DNA from: Spirosoma linguale DSM 74
Lineage (GTDB): Bacteria; Bacteroidota; Bacteroidia; Cytophagales; Spirosomataceae
Direction: 5' to 3'
Assembly: GCA_000024525.1 (NCBI GenBank)
Contig: CP001769.1
Coordinates: 4,249,001-4,313,000, forward strand
Length of the DNA stretch: 64,000 bases
Under the pieces are notes generated by a model. That model worked only from the letters and a program-made list of their open reading frames with translations. It searched no databases and was not told where the DNA came from. This document shows positions 1 through 8,728 of the stretch, one piece after another. How positions within the stretch are numbered: position 1 is the stretch's first letter; each line of letters opens with the position of its first letter. A program made the position numbers and the translations under genes.

Positions 1-283
1 AATCCGGCCCGAACGTGCGCAGATACCGGTCGAACGTCCGGCGTCGATCTGGCTGGCGAGGTACGTTTACCCATTTATCAACGTCCTGAATGATGTTATG
101 GTCGGACAACCCAACGAACTGGTAGCCATTGGCCTTGTACCAGTCCATGATCATTTCGGGATAATCGTCACCGTCGCTCCAGAGCGAGTGCGTGTGTAGA
201 TTACCTTTGTACCAGTGCTGCGCCTGTGTGATGGAGATAGCCAACAGGAATAGTACGACGCTGAAACAGGCGTTTTTTTTCAT
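1..283 (-). CDS. PHP-domain secreted metallo-hydrolase, partial (N-terminus only)
   Basis: Reading leftwards from the ATG at 281-283, the frame stays open to the window edge (94 codons). Residues 1-22 form a signal peptide (Lys-rich start, hydrophobic core, ending TQAQ). The mature start, HWYKGNLHTHSLWSDGDD, is the first PHP-domain metal-binding motif (H30, H32, D37), and SDHN follows about 25 residues later. PHP proteins are metal-dependent phosphoesterases or hydrolases related to histidinol phosphatase and the DNA polymerase exonuclease domain; secreted Bacteroidota members have no settled substrate. The C-terminal half and remaining metal ligands lie outside the window. The gene is divergent from the HipA-like gene. 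The family call is firm and the substrate is unknown. Confidence 0.85.
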   Translation of the reverse strand, partial: MKKNACFSVVLFLLAISITQAQHWYKGNLHTHSLWSDGDDYPEMIMDWYKANGYQFVGLSDHNIIQDVDKWVNVPRQPDRRRTFDRYLRTFGPD

Positions 284-456
284 TAGCAGATTAAGGGTAG
301 GAAACAGGATTTTATTCGAATGCAGTAAAAGTACCGAACGACCCTTAAATTTAGGCTACCGAACGCCAAGCCTTAACAAAAGGGTTATTTTGCAGTGCAG
401 CACCGATTTTGTGTTTGCTCCTCATCCCAAAGCGTTCCAATACGAATTAACATACT

Positions 457-1254
457 GTGCCTACTCATCAACCTGAACTCCGAACCGTCAACGTAACGCG
501 CTACGCCAAACCCCTGCGGGAGGGTGGTTCGTTACCCGCCCTGGTCGAGGCCGACGACGATTTCCTATACGTACTCAAGTTTCGCGGGGCTGGTCAGGGA
601 ACCAAAGCCCTCATTGCGGAACTGGTAGCGGGCGAAATTGCCCGCGCCCTCGGCCTGCGTATTCCCGAAATCGTTTTTGCCACCCTCGACGAAGCCTTTG
701 GCCGCACCGAGCCCGACGAAGAAATTCAAGACCTTCTTCGCGCCAGTGAGGGGCTCAATCTGGCACTTCATTACCTGTCCGGCTCGATCACCTTCGATGC
801 CATCGTGAACACGGTCGATGCTAAACTAGCTTCGCAGATTGTGTGGCTGGATTGCTTCGTGACCAACGTAGACCGCACCGCCCGCAACACGAATATGCTG
901 ATCTGGCACAAAGAACTCTGGTTGATCGACCACGGCGCGGCCCTTTATTTTCACCATAACTGGGACAATTGGGAAGCCCAGAGCCTGCGGCCGTTTGTAC
1001 AGGTTAAAGACCATGTACTGCTGCCCCGTGCATCGGAACTGGCCACCGTCGATGCTGAATACCGTGCCATCCTCTCGCCCGACCTTCTTCGAAGCATTGT
1101 GGCGCTGATTCCGGACGATTGGCTGAAGAACCCATCCGTTCTGGAATCGCCAGTCGAGCAACGGGAGGTATACGCCCGGTTTTTAGAGAACCGGCTAACC
1201 TCGTCACAAATTTTTGTCAACGCAGCAATCGAAGCCCGAAATGCACTTGTTTGA
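457..1254 (+). CDS. HipA-like kinase family protein
   Basis: 265 aa, starting at a GTG; no in-frame ATG lies close by, and the NVTRYAKPLREGGSLP segment is where family members normally begin. K41 in VLKFRGAGQG fits an ATP-binding lysine. D139 and N144 (NVDRTARNTN) fit the HipA catalytic loop, and D158 (LIDHG) the metal-binding Asp. It is much shorter than HipA (about 440 aa) and lacks the N-terminal HipA subdomain, so it belongs to the stand-alone HipA-like kinase group. The next gene (DUF3037) overlaps it by 14 bp, a common pairing for this family. No HipB-like repressor is adjacent, so a toxin role cannot be assumed. The protein target is unknown. Confidence 0.8.
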   Translation: MPTHQPELRTVNVTRYAKPLREGGSLPALVEADDDFLYVLKFRGAGQGTKALIAELVAGEIARALGLRIPEIVFATLDEAFGRTEPDEEIQDLLRASEGLNLALHYLSGSITFDAIVNTVDAKLASQIVWLDCFVTNVDRTARNTNMLIWHKELWLIDHGAALYFHHNWDNWEAQSLRPFVQVKDHVLLPRASELATVDAEYRAILSPDLLRSIVALIPDDWLKNPSVLESPVEQREVYARFLENRLTSSQIFVNAAIEARNALV

Positions 1255-1615
1255 GTATGCCGTTATCCGCGTCATGCCGCGCGTTGAACGGGAAGAGTTT
1301 ATAAATGTGGGCGTCATTGTGTATTGCCGCCCGCTGGGTTTTCTGAAAACGCTGTACACGCTGAACGAAACCCGGCTGCGTGCCTTGTCAGCAGAGCTGG
1401 ACATTGACGAAGTCCGCGAACGGATTCAGGCGTTCGAGAAGATTTGTGCGGGTCGCAAAGAAGGCGGCACCATTGGTCAACTCGGGATAGCCGAGCGTTT
1501 CCGCTGGCTTACGGCTACACGCAGTACCATCGTTCAATCGTCGCCGGTACACCCCGGCCTGTGTACGGATGCTGACGAAACGTTGATGAAGCTGTTTGAA
1601 CAGTTGGTTTTGTAA
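1241..1615 (+). CDS. DUF3037 domain protein
   Basis: 124 aa from the ATG at 1241; a TTG at 1214 would add nine residues but starts deeper inside the upstream gene. The sequence MHLFEYAVIRVMPRVEREEF and the following NVGVIVYC strand match the DUF3037 family. It is soluble, with no signal peptide or membrane segment. The 14-bp overlap with the HipA-like kinase gene argues for translational coupling and a joint function. DUF3037 has no established biochemical role; partnering or regulating the kinase is an inference from gene order only. Confidence 0.8.
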   Translation: MHLFEYAVIRVMPRVEREEFINVGVIVYCRPLGFLKTLYTLNETRLRALSAELDIDEVRERIQAFEKICAGRKEGGTIGQLGIAERFRWLTATRSTIVQSSPVHPGLCTDADETLMKLFEQLVL

Positions 1616-1620
1616 TTTTT

Positions 1621-1652
1621 GTACCGCCGGACTTTAGTCCGGCGGTACGTTT
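1621..1652 (+). terminator. Perfect hairpin after the HipA/DUF3037 pair
   Basis: Arms at 1621-1633 and 1636-1648 are perfectly complementary (13 bp, GC-rich, 2-nt spacer), start 5 bp after the DUF3037 stop, and are followed by GTTTA. It likely ends the two-gene operon before the serine hydrolase gene at 1659. Confidence 0.7.
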
Positions 1653-1658
1653 AACACC

Positions 1659-2954
1659 ATGCACCCATTCACAAAACTTTATATCTGGCTATTTTTAGGC
1701 TTAAGCACAACCGCCTTCGCCCAGCCGCGAACGGACGGCTTTCTTAAGAATGTACTTTCCAAAAACTCCCACCCCGTTTTTCAGGAGGTCATTAACCATC
1801 CCGAAGATTACCGACTGCAAATCATTTACACGAAAATTGACCGGGATAAGCACAACACGCCTTCGTTTACGAACTACTACTTCCGGGTAGACAGTACGGA
1901 GTATTTCAACCCAGCCTCAACGGTTAAGCTTCCCCTGGCGTTGTTATCGCTGGATAAGCTGAACAGCCTGAAAAATCCGAAACTGACAAAGTTTACGGCT
2001 ATGCAGTTCGACAGTTCGTACAGCGGCCAAACCAAAGAGTGGGCGGACAAGACAGCGCAAAACGGGTATCCATCCATCGCCCATCTCATAAAGAAAGCCT
2101 TTCTGGTAAGTGAGAATGACCCCTATAGCCGGATGTATGAGTTTGTGGGGCAGGCGGGCATCAACCGGACCCTGCACACGAAAGGGTATCTGGATACGCG
2201 CATTACGCACCGGTTTGTCCGAATGACGGCCGACGAGAACCGACATACAAACGCCGTTCGGTTCATCGATGAATCGGGAAAGCTCATTTACAGCCAACCG
2301 GCCGCGTACAACAAAGACCCGTTCGATTTTTCGAGAACAGCCCGACTTGGCAAAGGTTATTACGCCAAAGACAGTCTGGTGCACGAGCCGTTCAACTTTA
2401 CCGAACGCAACAAATTCCCGCTCGAAAGCTTTCAGCAGGTGCTGCAGTCGGTTATGTTTCCGCTTTCGGTTCCGGCAAAACAGCGGTTCAACTTAACCCC
2501 TGACGATTACCGGTTTCTGTATCAATACCTGTCGCAGCTTCCCGGCGAAACCAATTACCCCAAATACGACGCCAGCCAGTATTACGACACCTACGTAAAA
2601 TTCTTTTTCATGGATAGCCTGCATCACCAACTCCCCAAAGGCGTTCGGGTGTTCAACAAAGTGGGCTGGGCGTATGGATTCCTGACGGATGCTTCCTACG
2701 TCGTTGACTTTACCAACAAGGTCGAGTACATGCTGACGGCCACACTTTACGCCAACAGCGACGGTATTCTGAACGACGACAAATACGACTATGAAAGCGT
2801 AGGGCATCCGTTTCTGTACCAGTTAGGGCAAACAATTTATCAATACGAGTTAACGCGCAAACGCACATACACGCCAAACCTGAACGCTTTTATTATTCCC
2901 TACGAAACACGAAAGCCGGATAGCCGACCGCTGGTGAAAGATGTTGATAATTGA
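1659..2954 (+). CDS. Secreted serine hydrolase, class A beta-lactamase-like fold
   Basis: 431 aa with a signal peptide ending TAFAQ near residue 22. NPASTVKLP places an SxxK catalytic motif at S87-K90. A following SEND (an SDN-like loop) and a KVG triad late in the protein (NKVGWAYG) fit the class A beta-lactamase/PBP-type fold. At over 400 residues it is far longer than true class A beta-lactamases (about 290 aa), so a penicillin-binding or peptidase role in the periplasm is more likely than resistance. A second, unrelated-type serine hydrolase follows on the same strand after 57 bp. Substrate not determined. Confidence 0.75.
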   Translation: MHPFTKLYIWLFLGLSTTAFAQPRTDGFLKNVLSKNSHPVFQEVINHPEDYRLQIIYTKIDRDKHNTPSFTNYYFRVDSTEYFNPASTVKLPLALLSLDKLNSLKNPKLTKFTAMQFDSSYSGQTKEWADKTAQNGYPSIAHLIKKAFLVSENDPYSRMYEFVGQAGINRTLHTKGYLDTRITHRFVRMTADENRHTNAVRFIDESGKLIYSQPAAYNKDPFDFSRTARLGKGYYAKDSLVHEPFNFTERNKFPLESFQQVLQSVMFPLSVPAKQRFNLTPDDYRFLYQYLSQLPGETNYPKYDASQYYDTYVKFFFMDSLHHQLPKGVRVFNKVGWAYGFLTDASYVVDFTNKVEYMLTATLYANSDGILNDDKYDYESVGHPFLYQLGQTIYQYELTRKRTYTPNLNAFIIPYETRKPDSRPLVKDVDN

Positions 2955-3011
2955 GAGGAGAATTGCGTTATTTAGAGCCAGTAAGCTCCTTAACCTTAAC
3001 AATTTAGCCTT

Positions 3012-4355
3012 ATGACATTTCTTTCCAAATTCAGGGCGACGGTATTGCTGTTCGCTCTCTCTGTCGTTTCGCTGTATGCACAAACCGGTACCAGGCAAGC
3101 CCCCCCGCTGCTGGCCGCAGCCAATCCTGAAACAGTAGGTTTTTCATCAGAACGACTTAACCGCATCGACGGGCTTATTCAATCGTATATCGACAAAAAG
3201 GCATTTCCCGGCGTAACCGCTATTGTGGTGCGAAACGGTAAGATCGTTTACCACAAAGCGTTTGGCACCTCCGATCTCGACAACAACAAACCGCTGGCGA
3301 AAGATGCGATCTACCGGATTGCCTCCATGACCAAAGCCATTACGTCGCTGGCCGTTATGATGCTTCATGAGGAAGGCAAGGTCATGCTCGATGATCCCAT
3401 CAGCAAATACATTCCTGAGTTTGCCAAACCAGTAGTCCTCGACAAGTTCAACGATAAAGACAGCACTTACACCACCATTCCAGCCAAGCGGGAAATTACC
3501 ATCCGGCATTTGCTCACCCACATGTCGGGACTCAATTACAACGTCATTGCCAGCGACCCACACATGCGGGCCATTTATACCAAAGCCGGCATTGTGGATG
3601 CCTTCACGACCCAGAACATAAAAATTGGCGATGCCGTCCGAAAACTGGCAAAGCTCCCCCTCAATCACCAACCGGGTGAAAAGTGGACGTATGGCCTGAG
3701 TATTGATGTATTGGGCGCTTTGGTAGAGGTCGTGTCGGGGATGCCGCTGGACCAGTTCTTCCAGAAGCGCATTTTTGAGCCGCTGGGTATGAAAGACACT
3801 TATTTCTATTTACCTGATTCGAAACGAGACCGCTTAGTAGCCCTATATTCTGAAGACAAAGATAAAAAGCTGGTCAAAACGGCCACCCTGAAGAGCCTTC
3901 CAACCGATCCTGATTATCCGATTGTAGGGGCAAAAGCGTATTTCTCGGGTGGTGGTGGCTTGTCGAGTACGGCCTATGACTACGCCATTTTTCTGCAAAT
4001 GCTGTTGAACAACGGGGTCTACAACGGTAAGCGTTTCCTCAGCCGCAAGGGCGTCGAGCTGTTTACCAACTCGAACCAGACCGGCACCCTTTTTCCCGAT
4101 CCGAACAGCTATTTCAGTCTGGGCTTCGCTGTCACGAACGAAAAAGGGCGCACACAGGATTTGGGCAGCGTAGGTACGTTCTCCTGGGGTGGTGCTTTCA
4201 GCACCGATTACTTTGCTGATCCGAAAGAGAAAATCTGCGCTGTTCTGATGAAGCAAATGTGGGGAACAAGCTACGGCAGTGAACTCGACAACAAATTCAG
4301 CCTGATGATCTATCAGGCCCTGGACGATCAGGAGGTTATCGAACCGGGCAATTAA
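3012..4355 (+). CDS. Secreted serine hydrolase, class C beta-lactamase/esterase family
   Basis: 447 aa. Signal peptide about residues 1-23 (ending SLYAQ). SMTK at S105-K108 is the SxxK nucleophile motif; WTYGLS supplies the Tyr of the YxN-type motif, and SWGGAFST takes the place of the KTG/HxG box. These features fit PF00144, which covers AmpC, D-aminopeptidases and EstB-type esterases. The WGG box is usual in esterase-like members. It probably acts in the periplasm on peptides or esters. It ends at a strong bidirectional terminator, and whether it shares a transcript with the gene at 1659 is unclear. Confidence 0.82.
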   Translation: MTFLSKFRATVLLFALSVVSLYAQTGTRQAPPLLAAANPETVGFSSERLNRIDGLIQSYIDKKAFPGVTAIVVRNGKIVYHKAFGTSDLDNNKPLAKDAIYRIASMTKAITSLAVMMLHEEGKVMLDDPISKYIPEFAKPVVLDKFNDKDSTYTTIPAKREITIRHLLTHMSGLNYNVIASDPHMRAIYTKAGIVDAFTTQNIKIGDAVRKLAKLPLNHQPGEKWTYGLSIDVLGALVEVVSGMPLDQFFQKRIFEPLGMKDTYFYLPDSKRDRLVALYSEDKDKKLVKTATLKSLPTDPDYPIVGAKAYFSGGGGLSSTAYDYAIFLQMLLNNGVYNGKRFLSRKGVELFTNSNQTGTLFPDPNSYFSLGFAVTNEKGRTQDLGSVGTFSWGGAFSTDYFADPKEKICAVLMKQMWGTSYGSELDNKFSLMIYQALDDQEVIEPGN

Positions 4356-4370
4356 CGCGACCTGTTACGA

Positions 4371-4420
4371 AAAAAGCCAGCGGGCCAAGCTATGGAGTTA
4401 GCTTGGCCCGCTGGCTTTTT
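4371..4420. terminator. Bidirectional rho-independent terminator
   Basis: Arms at 4371-4391 and 4400-4420 are complementary over 21 bp with an 8-nt loop. A-run and T-run ends make it a terminator in both directions. It lies between the converging serine hydrolase (+) and the 4440-4880 gene (-). Confidence 0.9.
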
Positions 4421-4439
4421 AACCTTATCTAGTCGTTTA

Positions 4440-4880
4440 TTATCGCTCAGGATACGTTTCAACCTGACCTGATAACTCCTGTATAGCTTCCTGTAACTGA
4501 CTCCGGCTCAAAACAATATCCATTTCCAAAGGAAAATCGGGGTAGTTGTGCCAGGAGGGCGTCAGGTCATGCCCTAATTGAATCTGAAGCCGGTATTTGT
4601 CATCGGGCAGTGCTTTAGCATCCATGCTTAAGCCAGGCTCTGAAAATCGAAGGGCCACATGACTGCTGGCCCTGTTCCATAACGAACGCAGCCCGGTCAG
4701 CATGCGCTTAACCTCCCAGGTCTGTAACGGTGCCGATTGCGTATCTGTCTTTTGTCGCCAGAAAGTCGACAGCCGACACTGGAGCCGATTACGGTCGCGC
4801 CAGCTGCTTGTAGCATTACCATACCCCAGAATAGCGAATTCGAAGGAGTCGAGTGAGTTGGAAGACGATACGAATTTCAT
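4440..4880 (-). CDS. Hypothetical protein, possibly WapI-type immunity-like
   Basis: 146 aa, soluble, no signal peptide. Early FEFAILGYGN, then RNRLQCRLSTFW and a WEVKRMLTGLRSLW helix, followed by alternating beta strands, recall the small immunity-like proteins of the WapI family. That resemblance is by eye and weak. It is single, with its own terminator downstream and an AT-rich upstream region (4881-5091). No toxin-like gene is adjacent, so an immunity role has no contextual support. The gene itself is supported by coding bias and clean boundaries. Confidence 0.6.
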   Translation of the reverse strand: MKFVSSSNSLDSFEFAILGYGNATSSWRDRNRLQCRLSTFWRQKTDTQSAPLQTWEVKRMLTGLRSLWNRASSHVALRFSEPGLSMDAKALPDDKYRLQIQLGHDLTPSWHNYPDFPLEMDIVLSRSQLQEAIQELSGQVETYPER

Positions 4881-5047
4881 AGCACGTTTAGTTAGGGAGT
4901 TGACTTATTGTCTACTTAACAAATATACTATATATGTTGTTTAATTATCAATGCTTTAGCTAATCAGAAATTTATCCTATCCAACGGGAAAGTAGGGCAT
5001 CATACTAAGTTCATAAACCACAAACACCTCGGGTTAGTCACTTTCCT

Positions 5048-5055
5048 TATCTTTG
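5048..5055 (+). promoter_or_regulatory. -7 promoter box (TATCTTTG)
   Basis: TATCTTTG matches the Bacteroidota -7 consensus TAnnTTTG and lies 36 bp before the ATG of the carboxynorspermidine dehydrogenase gene. A clear -33 TTTG is not seen. Confidence 0.65.
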
Positions 5056-5091
5056 CGCCCGAAAGAATATACAAACTAATCATTCAGATAG

Positions 5092-6309
5092 ATGGCAAAC
5101 GTGCTCATTATTGGAGCCGGTGGAGTTGGCAGCGTTGTAGCGCACAAATGCGCGATGAACAGCGATGTCTTCACAACGATTATGCTGGCTAGCCGCACCA
5201 AATCAAAGTGCGACCGTATTGCGGCCGAAATTCAGGAAATGCACGGCGTAAGCATTCAAACGGCTCAGGTCGATGCCGATGTGGTGTCCGAAATGGTCGA
5301 GCTTATCCGGTCGTTCAAGCCCGTACTGGTCATCAACGTGGCCCTCCCCTACCAGGACCTTCCCATCATGGATGCCTGCCTCGAAGCCGGTGTACACTAC
5401 ATGGACACGGCAAATTACGAACCAAAGGATGTAGCCAAGTTTGAATATAGCTGGCAGTGGGCCTATAAAGAACGCTTCGAACAGGCGGGATTGATGGCGT
5501 TGCTGGGCTGCGGCTTCGATCCCGGCGCTACGCAGGTGTTTACGGCTTACGCCAATAAACATTACTTCGACCGGATGGACTACCTGGACATTATCGACTG
5601 CAACGCGGGCAACCACGGCAAAGCTTTCGCCACCAACTTCAACCCGGAGATTAACATTCGCGAAATCACGCAACCCGGTCGCTATTGGGAAAACGGCGAG
5701 TGGGTCGAGATTCCGGCCATGAGCATTCATAAGCCCATCGACTACCCCGAAATCGGCGAGCGCGAGTCGTATGTGCTGTACCACGAAGAGCTGGAATCGC
5801 TGGTTAAAAACTTCCCGACCCTCAAGCGGGCGCGTTTCTGGATGACCTTCGGACAGGCGTATCTGACCCACCTCGAAGTGCTTCAGAACGTGGGCATGAC
5901 GCGCATCGACAAAGTGAAATTTCAGGGTATGGACGTTGTTCCCCTCGAATTCCTGAAAGCTGTGCTGCCCGCTCCCGACTCTCTGGGCGAAAATTACACG
6001 GGCCAAACCAGCATCGGTTGCCAGATTAAAGGCGTTAAAGATGGCGAAGATGTTACCTGCTATATCTGGAACAACTGCGACCATGCTGAGACCTACCGTG
6101 AAGTACGCGGGCAAGCGGTAAGCTACACCACGGGCGTTCCGGCCATGATTGGAGCCATGCTGATGCTGAAAGGCATCTGGATGAAACCCGGCGTATGGAA
6201 CTGCGAAGAACTAGACCCCGATCCGTTTATCGAACAGATGAACAAGCAGGGGCTTCCGGTTCAGGAACGTGTAAATATTCCACTCCCGCACGAATATCCG
6301 GAAGTTTAA
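5092..6309 (+). CDS. Carboxynorspermidine/carboxyspermidine dehydrogenase (saccharopine dehydrogenase family)
   Basis: 405 aa, cytosolic. The N-terminus VLIIGAGGVGSVVAHKC is a Rossmann nucleotide-binding motif; the saccharopine-dehydrogenase-like fold follows, with the LGCGFDPGATQVF segment typical of CANSDH. The enzyme reductively condenses a diamine (putrescine or diaminopropane) with aspartate semialdehyde using NADPH, giving carboxy(nor)spermidine. The decarboxylase for the next step is encoded 3 kb downstream (9257), on the same strand but not adjacent. Lysine-pathway saccharopine dehydrogenase is the alternative; the presence of the decarboxylase makes the polyamine role much more likely. 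Which triamine is made cannot be read from sequence. Confidence 0.85.
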   Translation: MANVLIIGAGGVGSVVAHKCAMNSDVFTTIMLASRTKSKCDRIAAEIQEMHGVSIQTAQVDADVVSEMVELIRSFKPVLVINVALPYQDLPIMDACLEAGVHYMDTANYEPKDVAKFEYSWQWAYKERFEQAGLMALLGCGFDPGATQVFTAYANKHYFDRMDYLDIIDCNAGNHGKAFATNFNPEINIREITQPGRYWENGEWVEIPAMSIHKPIDYPEIGERESYVLYHEELESLVKNFPTLKRARFWMTFGQAYLTHLEVLQNVGMTRIDKVKFQGMDVVPLEFLKAVLPAPDSLGENYTGQTSIGCQIKGVKDGEDVTCYIWNNCDHAETYREVRGQAVSYTTGVPAMIGAMLMLKGIWMKPGVWNCEELDPDPFIEQMNKQGLPVQERVNIPLPHEYPEV

Positions 6310-6334
6310 ACGTATTATAATTTGTTAAAACGAG

Positions 6335-6366
6335 AATCCCGTTCATCGTAGATGGCGGGATTTTTC
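6335..6366 (+). terminator. Rho-independent terminator
   Basis: AATCCCG at 6335-6341 pairs with CGGGATT at 6356-6362 and is followed by a T-run. It lies 25 bp after the dehydrogenase stop. Confidence 0.75.
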
Positions 6367-6407
6367 GTTATTTAGGCAGTCAACATTATCCACTTACCTT
6401 TCACCCT

Positions 6408-7184
6408 ATGAAACCTCTGTTTTTAACCGCAATCGTCCTTCTTTCACTCACGATTTCCCACGCGCAAACCCGCGACTCAACCAAGACGAAACCCACACAG
6501 CAGGTTAACCCTAACGACCGGCGCAATGGATTCGAAACCTACCAGTCGACAAGCCAAATTGTCGGAACAGGACCTAATGGTATGGTCAACACCATCGATC
6601 ATCGTTATGAGGGATTACGGGGAACGCCTTATTTTTTACCGGAGTGGAACAAAGGCCAGATCGAGATGACCGCCGGTCAGAATTACACCAATGTCCCCAT
6701 TAAATTTAATGCCTATCAACAACAGTTAATTCTCCTGCGGACATGGGCGGGCAATGACTCGATCATTGTCGATGCCAGTCAGGTAAAACGATTTACCCTA
6801 AAAAATAACGAGGGACAAACCTATATTTTCAAGCGATGGCCAACCGCTATCACAAACGATCAGGCACTGAAAGACGGATATTTTCTGGTGCTTTATGAAG
6901 GAAAAAATACCCTGCTTAAACGCGTATCAAAATCGTTTAAACCGGCAGATTATAAAAATCCTTACGCCAACGATGTTCGCTACGACGCTTTCCGGGATAA
7001 CTACTCCTACTATTTGCTTAAGCCAGACCAGACACTTACCAAAGTCAAGCTCTCCGACAAATCGATCATCGACGCCCTTGGGGATAAAAAAGAGGAGCTA
7101 AAAACCTTTGTCAAGCAGGAAAATTTGTATTTTAAGACGGATAATGACGCCATTACGCTGGTGAAAAAATACGACAGCCTGTAA
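6408..7184 (+). CDS. Secreted hypothetical protein
   Basis: 258 aa with a signal peptide (residues 1-19, ending SHAQ). The mature part is polar, rich in Asn, Lys and Tyr, with no membrane segment and no motif I recognise. Segments such as GTPYFLPEWNKGQIEM and the Lys-rich C-terminus suggest a periplasmic or outer-membrane-associated beta-rich protein. It sits 61 bp before the TonB gene on the same strand and could share its transcript. No function is proposed. Confidence 0.75.
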   Translation: MKPLFLTAIVLLSLTISHAQTRDSTKTKPTQQVNPNDRRNGFETYQSTSQIVGTGPNGMVNTIDHRYEGLRGTPYFLPEWNKGQIEMTAGQNYTNVPIKFNAYQQQLILLRTWAGNDSIIVDASQVKRFTLKNNEGQTYIFKRWPTAITNDQALKDGYFLVLYEGKNTLLKRVSKSFKPADYKNPYANDVRYDAFRDNYSYYLLKPDQTLTKVKLSDKSIIDALGDKKEELKTFVKQENLYFKTDNDAITLVKKYDSL

Positions 7185-7245
7185 GCCTTATATGGAATCT
7201 GGCGGATGAAACCATCCAGCTGATACAAACCAAATCAGCAACGCC

Positions 7246-8076
7246 ATGCATCCATTTACCGCTTCCGAAGTCGTTCTGCTAACCTACGACGACATCATTT
7301 TCCAGGCTCGCAACCGGGCCTATGGTGCTTTTGACCTACGTAACCGCTATAGACCGACACTCAGCCGCGCATTAGGGCTGGGCGTCGGTCTGTTTTTGGG
7401 TGCACTGGCGGCTCCCACGCTCTACGCCCGGTTCTGGCCGCATGAACAGATCAACGCGAATCAGTCGATGACGGAAGTAACCCTGACAAAGCTAGTGGAG
7501 CCCCCCGTCGAAAAACCCGTCGTCATTCCTCCTGCCGAAACGGCTCCGGCCGTCAACACCGTGCGTAATCTGCCACCGGTCGTTATGCCGGAGGCCGACG
7601 TGGTGGAGGAGACGTTACCGCCAACGACCGATCAGCTACAGGATGCCACATCGGGCACGGAAACCGCCCAAGGCACGGGCGACATTGACATTATCGCAGC
7701 GCCCGAAGCATCGACCCCTACGGTGGTCGAGAAAGCCGTGGAAGCGGAGACAAAGACTGAGGCCCCGTTTCTTACCGTGGAGCAGCAGCCGGAATATCCG
7801 GGCGGAATGGATGCCTTACGAACGTTTCTGGGCAAGAACCTGAATTACCCTCGCCCAGCGGCCTCGGCGGGTGTGTCGGGCCGGGTGTATGTCAGCTTTA
7901 TAGTCAATACAGATGGTAGCCTGACCGATTTGAACATATTGAAAGGGATTGGCTTTGGTTGCGATGAGGAGGCCCTTCGGGTTATGCGCAAGATGCCCAA
8001 CTGGCGACCCGGCAAACAGTCTGGCCGGGCTGTTCGGGTGAAATATAATATACCCATTTCATTCACCCTCGAATAA
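7246..8076 (+). CDS. Energy transducer TonB, membrane-anchored
   Basis: 276 aa. After a cytosolic head (about 1-40, with the FQARNRAYGAFDLR segment typical of Bacteroidota TonB proteins) comes one membrane helix (about 43-65), then a Pro/Glu/Val-rich periplasmic spacer (about 85-180) and a TonB C-terminal domain (about 185-276). That domain shows YPGGMDALRTFL, a central GRVYVSFIVN strand, CDEEALRVMRKMPNWRPG and the closing VKYNIPISF. TonB carries proton-motive energy from ExbBD to outer-membrane receptors. No exbB/exbD is present here. It is the only anchored member of a three-gene TonB-C cassette. Confidence 0.9.
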   Translation: MHPFTASEVVLLTYDDIIFQARNRAYGAFDLRNRYRPTLSRALGLGVGLFLGALAAPTLYARFWPHEQINANQSMTEVTLTKLVEPPVEKPVVIPPAETAPAVNTVRNLPPVVMPEADVVEETLPPTTDQLQDATSGTETAQGTGDIDIIAAPEASTPTVVEKAVEAETKTEAPFLTVEQQPEYPGGMDALRTFLGKNLNYPRPAASAGVSGRVYVSFIVNTDGSLTDLNILKGIGFGCDEEALRVMRKMPNWRPGKQSGRAVRVKYNIPISFTLE

Positions 8077-8138
8077 CGGAAGTATGGAAAATCAGGCTGT
8101 CCGGCATCCAGTGACTACACAACCCTTAGACAGCTTTT

Positions 8139-8591
8139 ATGCGCCTTTTTCGTACTCCTTACCTCCCGACGCTCATCCGGCTGGCTGGCATGAGCGTCGG
8201 TATTTTTATGACAACGTTCAGCCTTGCCCAACGGCCTCAAAAGCTCGATGACCCTACGGTATTCACCATCGTGGAGAAACAACCCGAATTTCCGGGTGGC
8301 ATGGGCGCGTTGAGTACGTTCATAAAAACCAATATCAACTACCCGCCCGAAGCAGAAAAGGCGGGCATAAAAGGGACGGTTTATCTATCGTTCATCGTTG
8401 AACGCGATGGCTCCCGTACCGCTATTACAGTTTTACAAGGCCCCGGCCACGGCTGCGATGAAGAAGCCATCCGCCTGGTCAGGATAATGCCGAACTGGAT
8501 ACCCGGCAGTCAGGACGGGCAAGCGTTACGGGTAAAGTATAATCTGCCCATTCGTTTTGGCATACCTGAGCCCGTACGAAAAGTAAAATAA
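8139..8591 (+). CDS. Secreted TonB C-terminal-domain protein (no anchor or spacer)
   Basis: 150 aa. Residues about 1-31 look like a cleaved signal peptide (hydrophobic stretch, then SLAQ). The rest is almost entirely one TonB C-terminal domain: FPGGMGALSTFI, GTVYLSFIVERDGS, CDEEAIRLVRIMPNWIPG, VKYNLPIRF. There is no proline-rich spacer and no retained membrane anchor, so it could not transduce energy alone. It may bind receptors, compete with full TonB, or dimerise with it; these are inferences. Spacing to the TonB gene is 62 bp. The domain closely resembles those of both flanking genes, which suggests tandem duplication. Confidence 0.82.
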   Translation: MRLFRTPYLPTLIRLAGMSVGIFMTTFSLAQRPQKLDDPTVFTIVEKQPEFPGGMGALSTFIKTNINYPPEAEKAGIKGTVYLSFIVERDGSRTAITVLQGPGHGCDEEAIRLVRIMPNWIPGSQDGQALRVKYNLPIRFGIPEPVRKVK

Positions 8592-8600
8592 GACTGGGGT

Positions 8601-8682
8601 TATTGAACACGGAGGTGGTCCGCCATTGCAGCACAGAAAACACAGAGACTAAAGGCCTTTTTTTAAACCTCTGTGTTCAATA
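8601..8682. repeat. Intergenic inverted repeat, CACAGAG-type
   Basis: Arms at 8601-8615 and 8668-8682 are complementary (14 of 15, one G-U), with further CACAGA repeats inside. It resembles elements at 11622-11690 and 25978-26043. Confidence 0.6.
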
Positions 8683-8728
8683 TTTTCTTTACTTACAGTC
8701 TTTGACTCAGCGTTGTAAAAAACTATAA

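Noticed and set aside
192..476. 94-codon plus-strand frame at the left edge
   Set aside because: It covers the antisense of the PHP gene start and the spacer; composition is not coding-like.
5203..6114. 303-codon minus-strand frame inside the carboxynorspermidine dehydrogenase gene
   Set aside because: Shadow of the real gene on the opposite strand, with no recognisable family.
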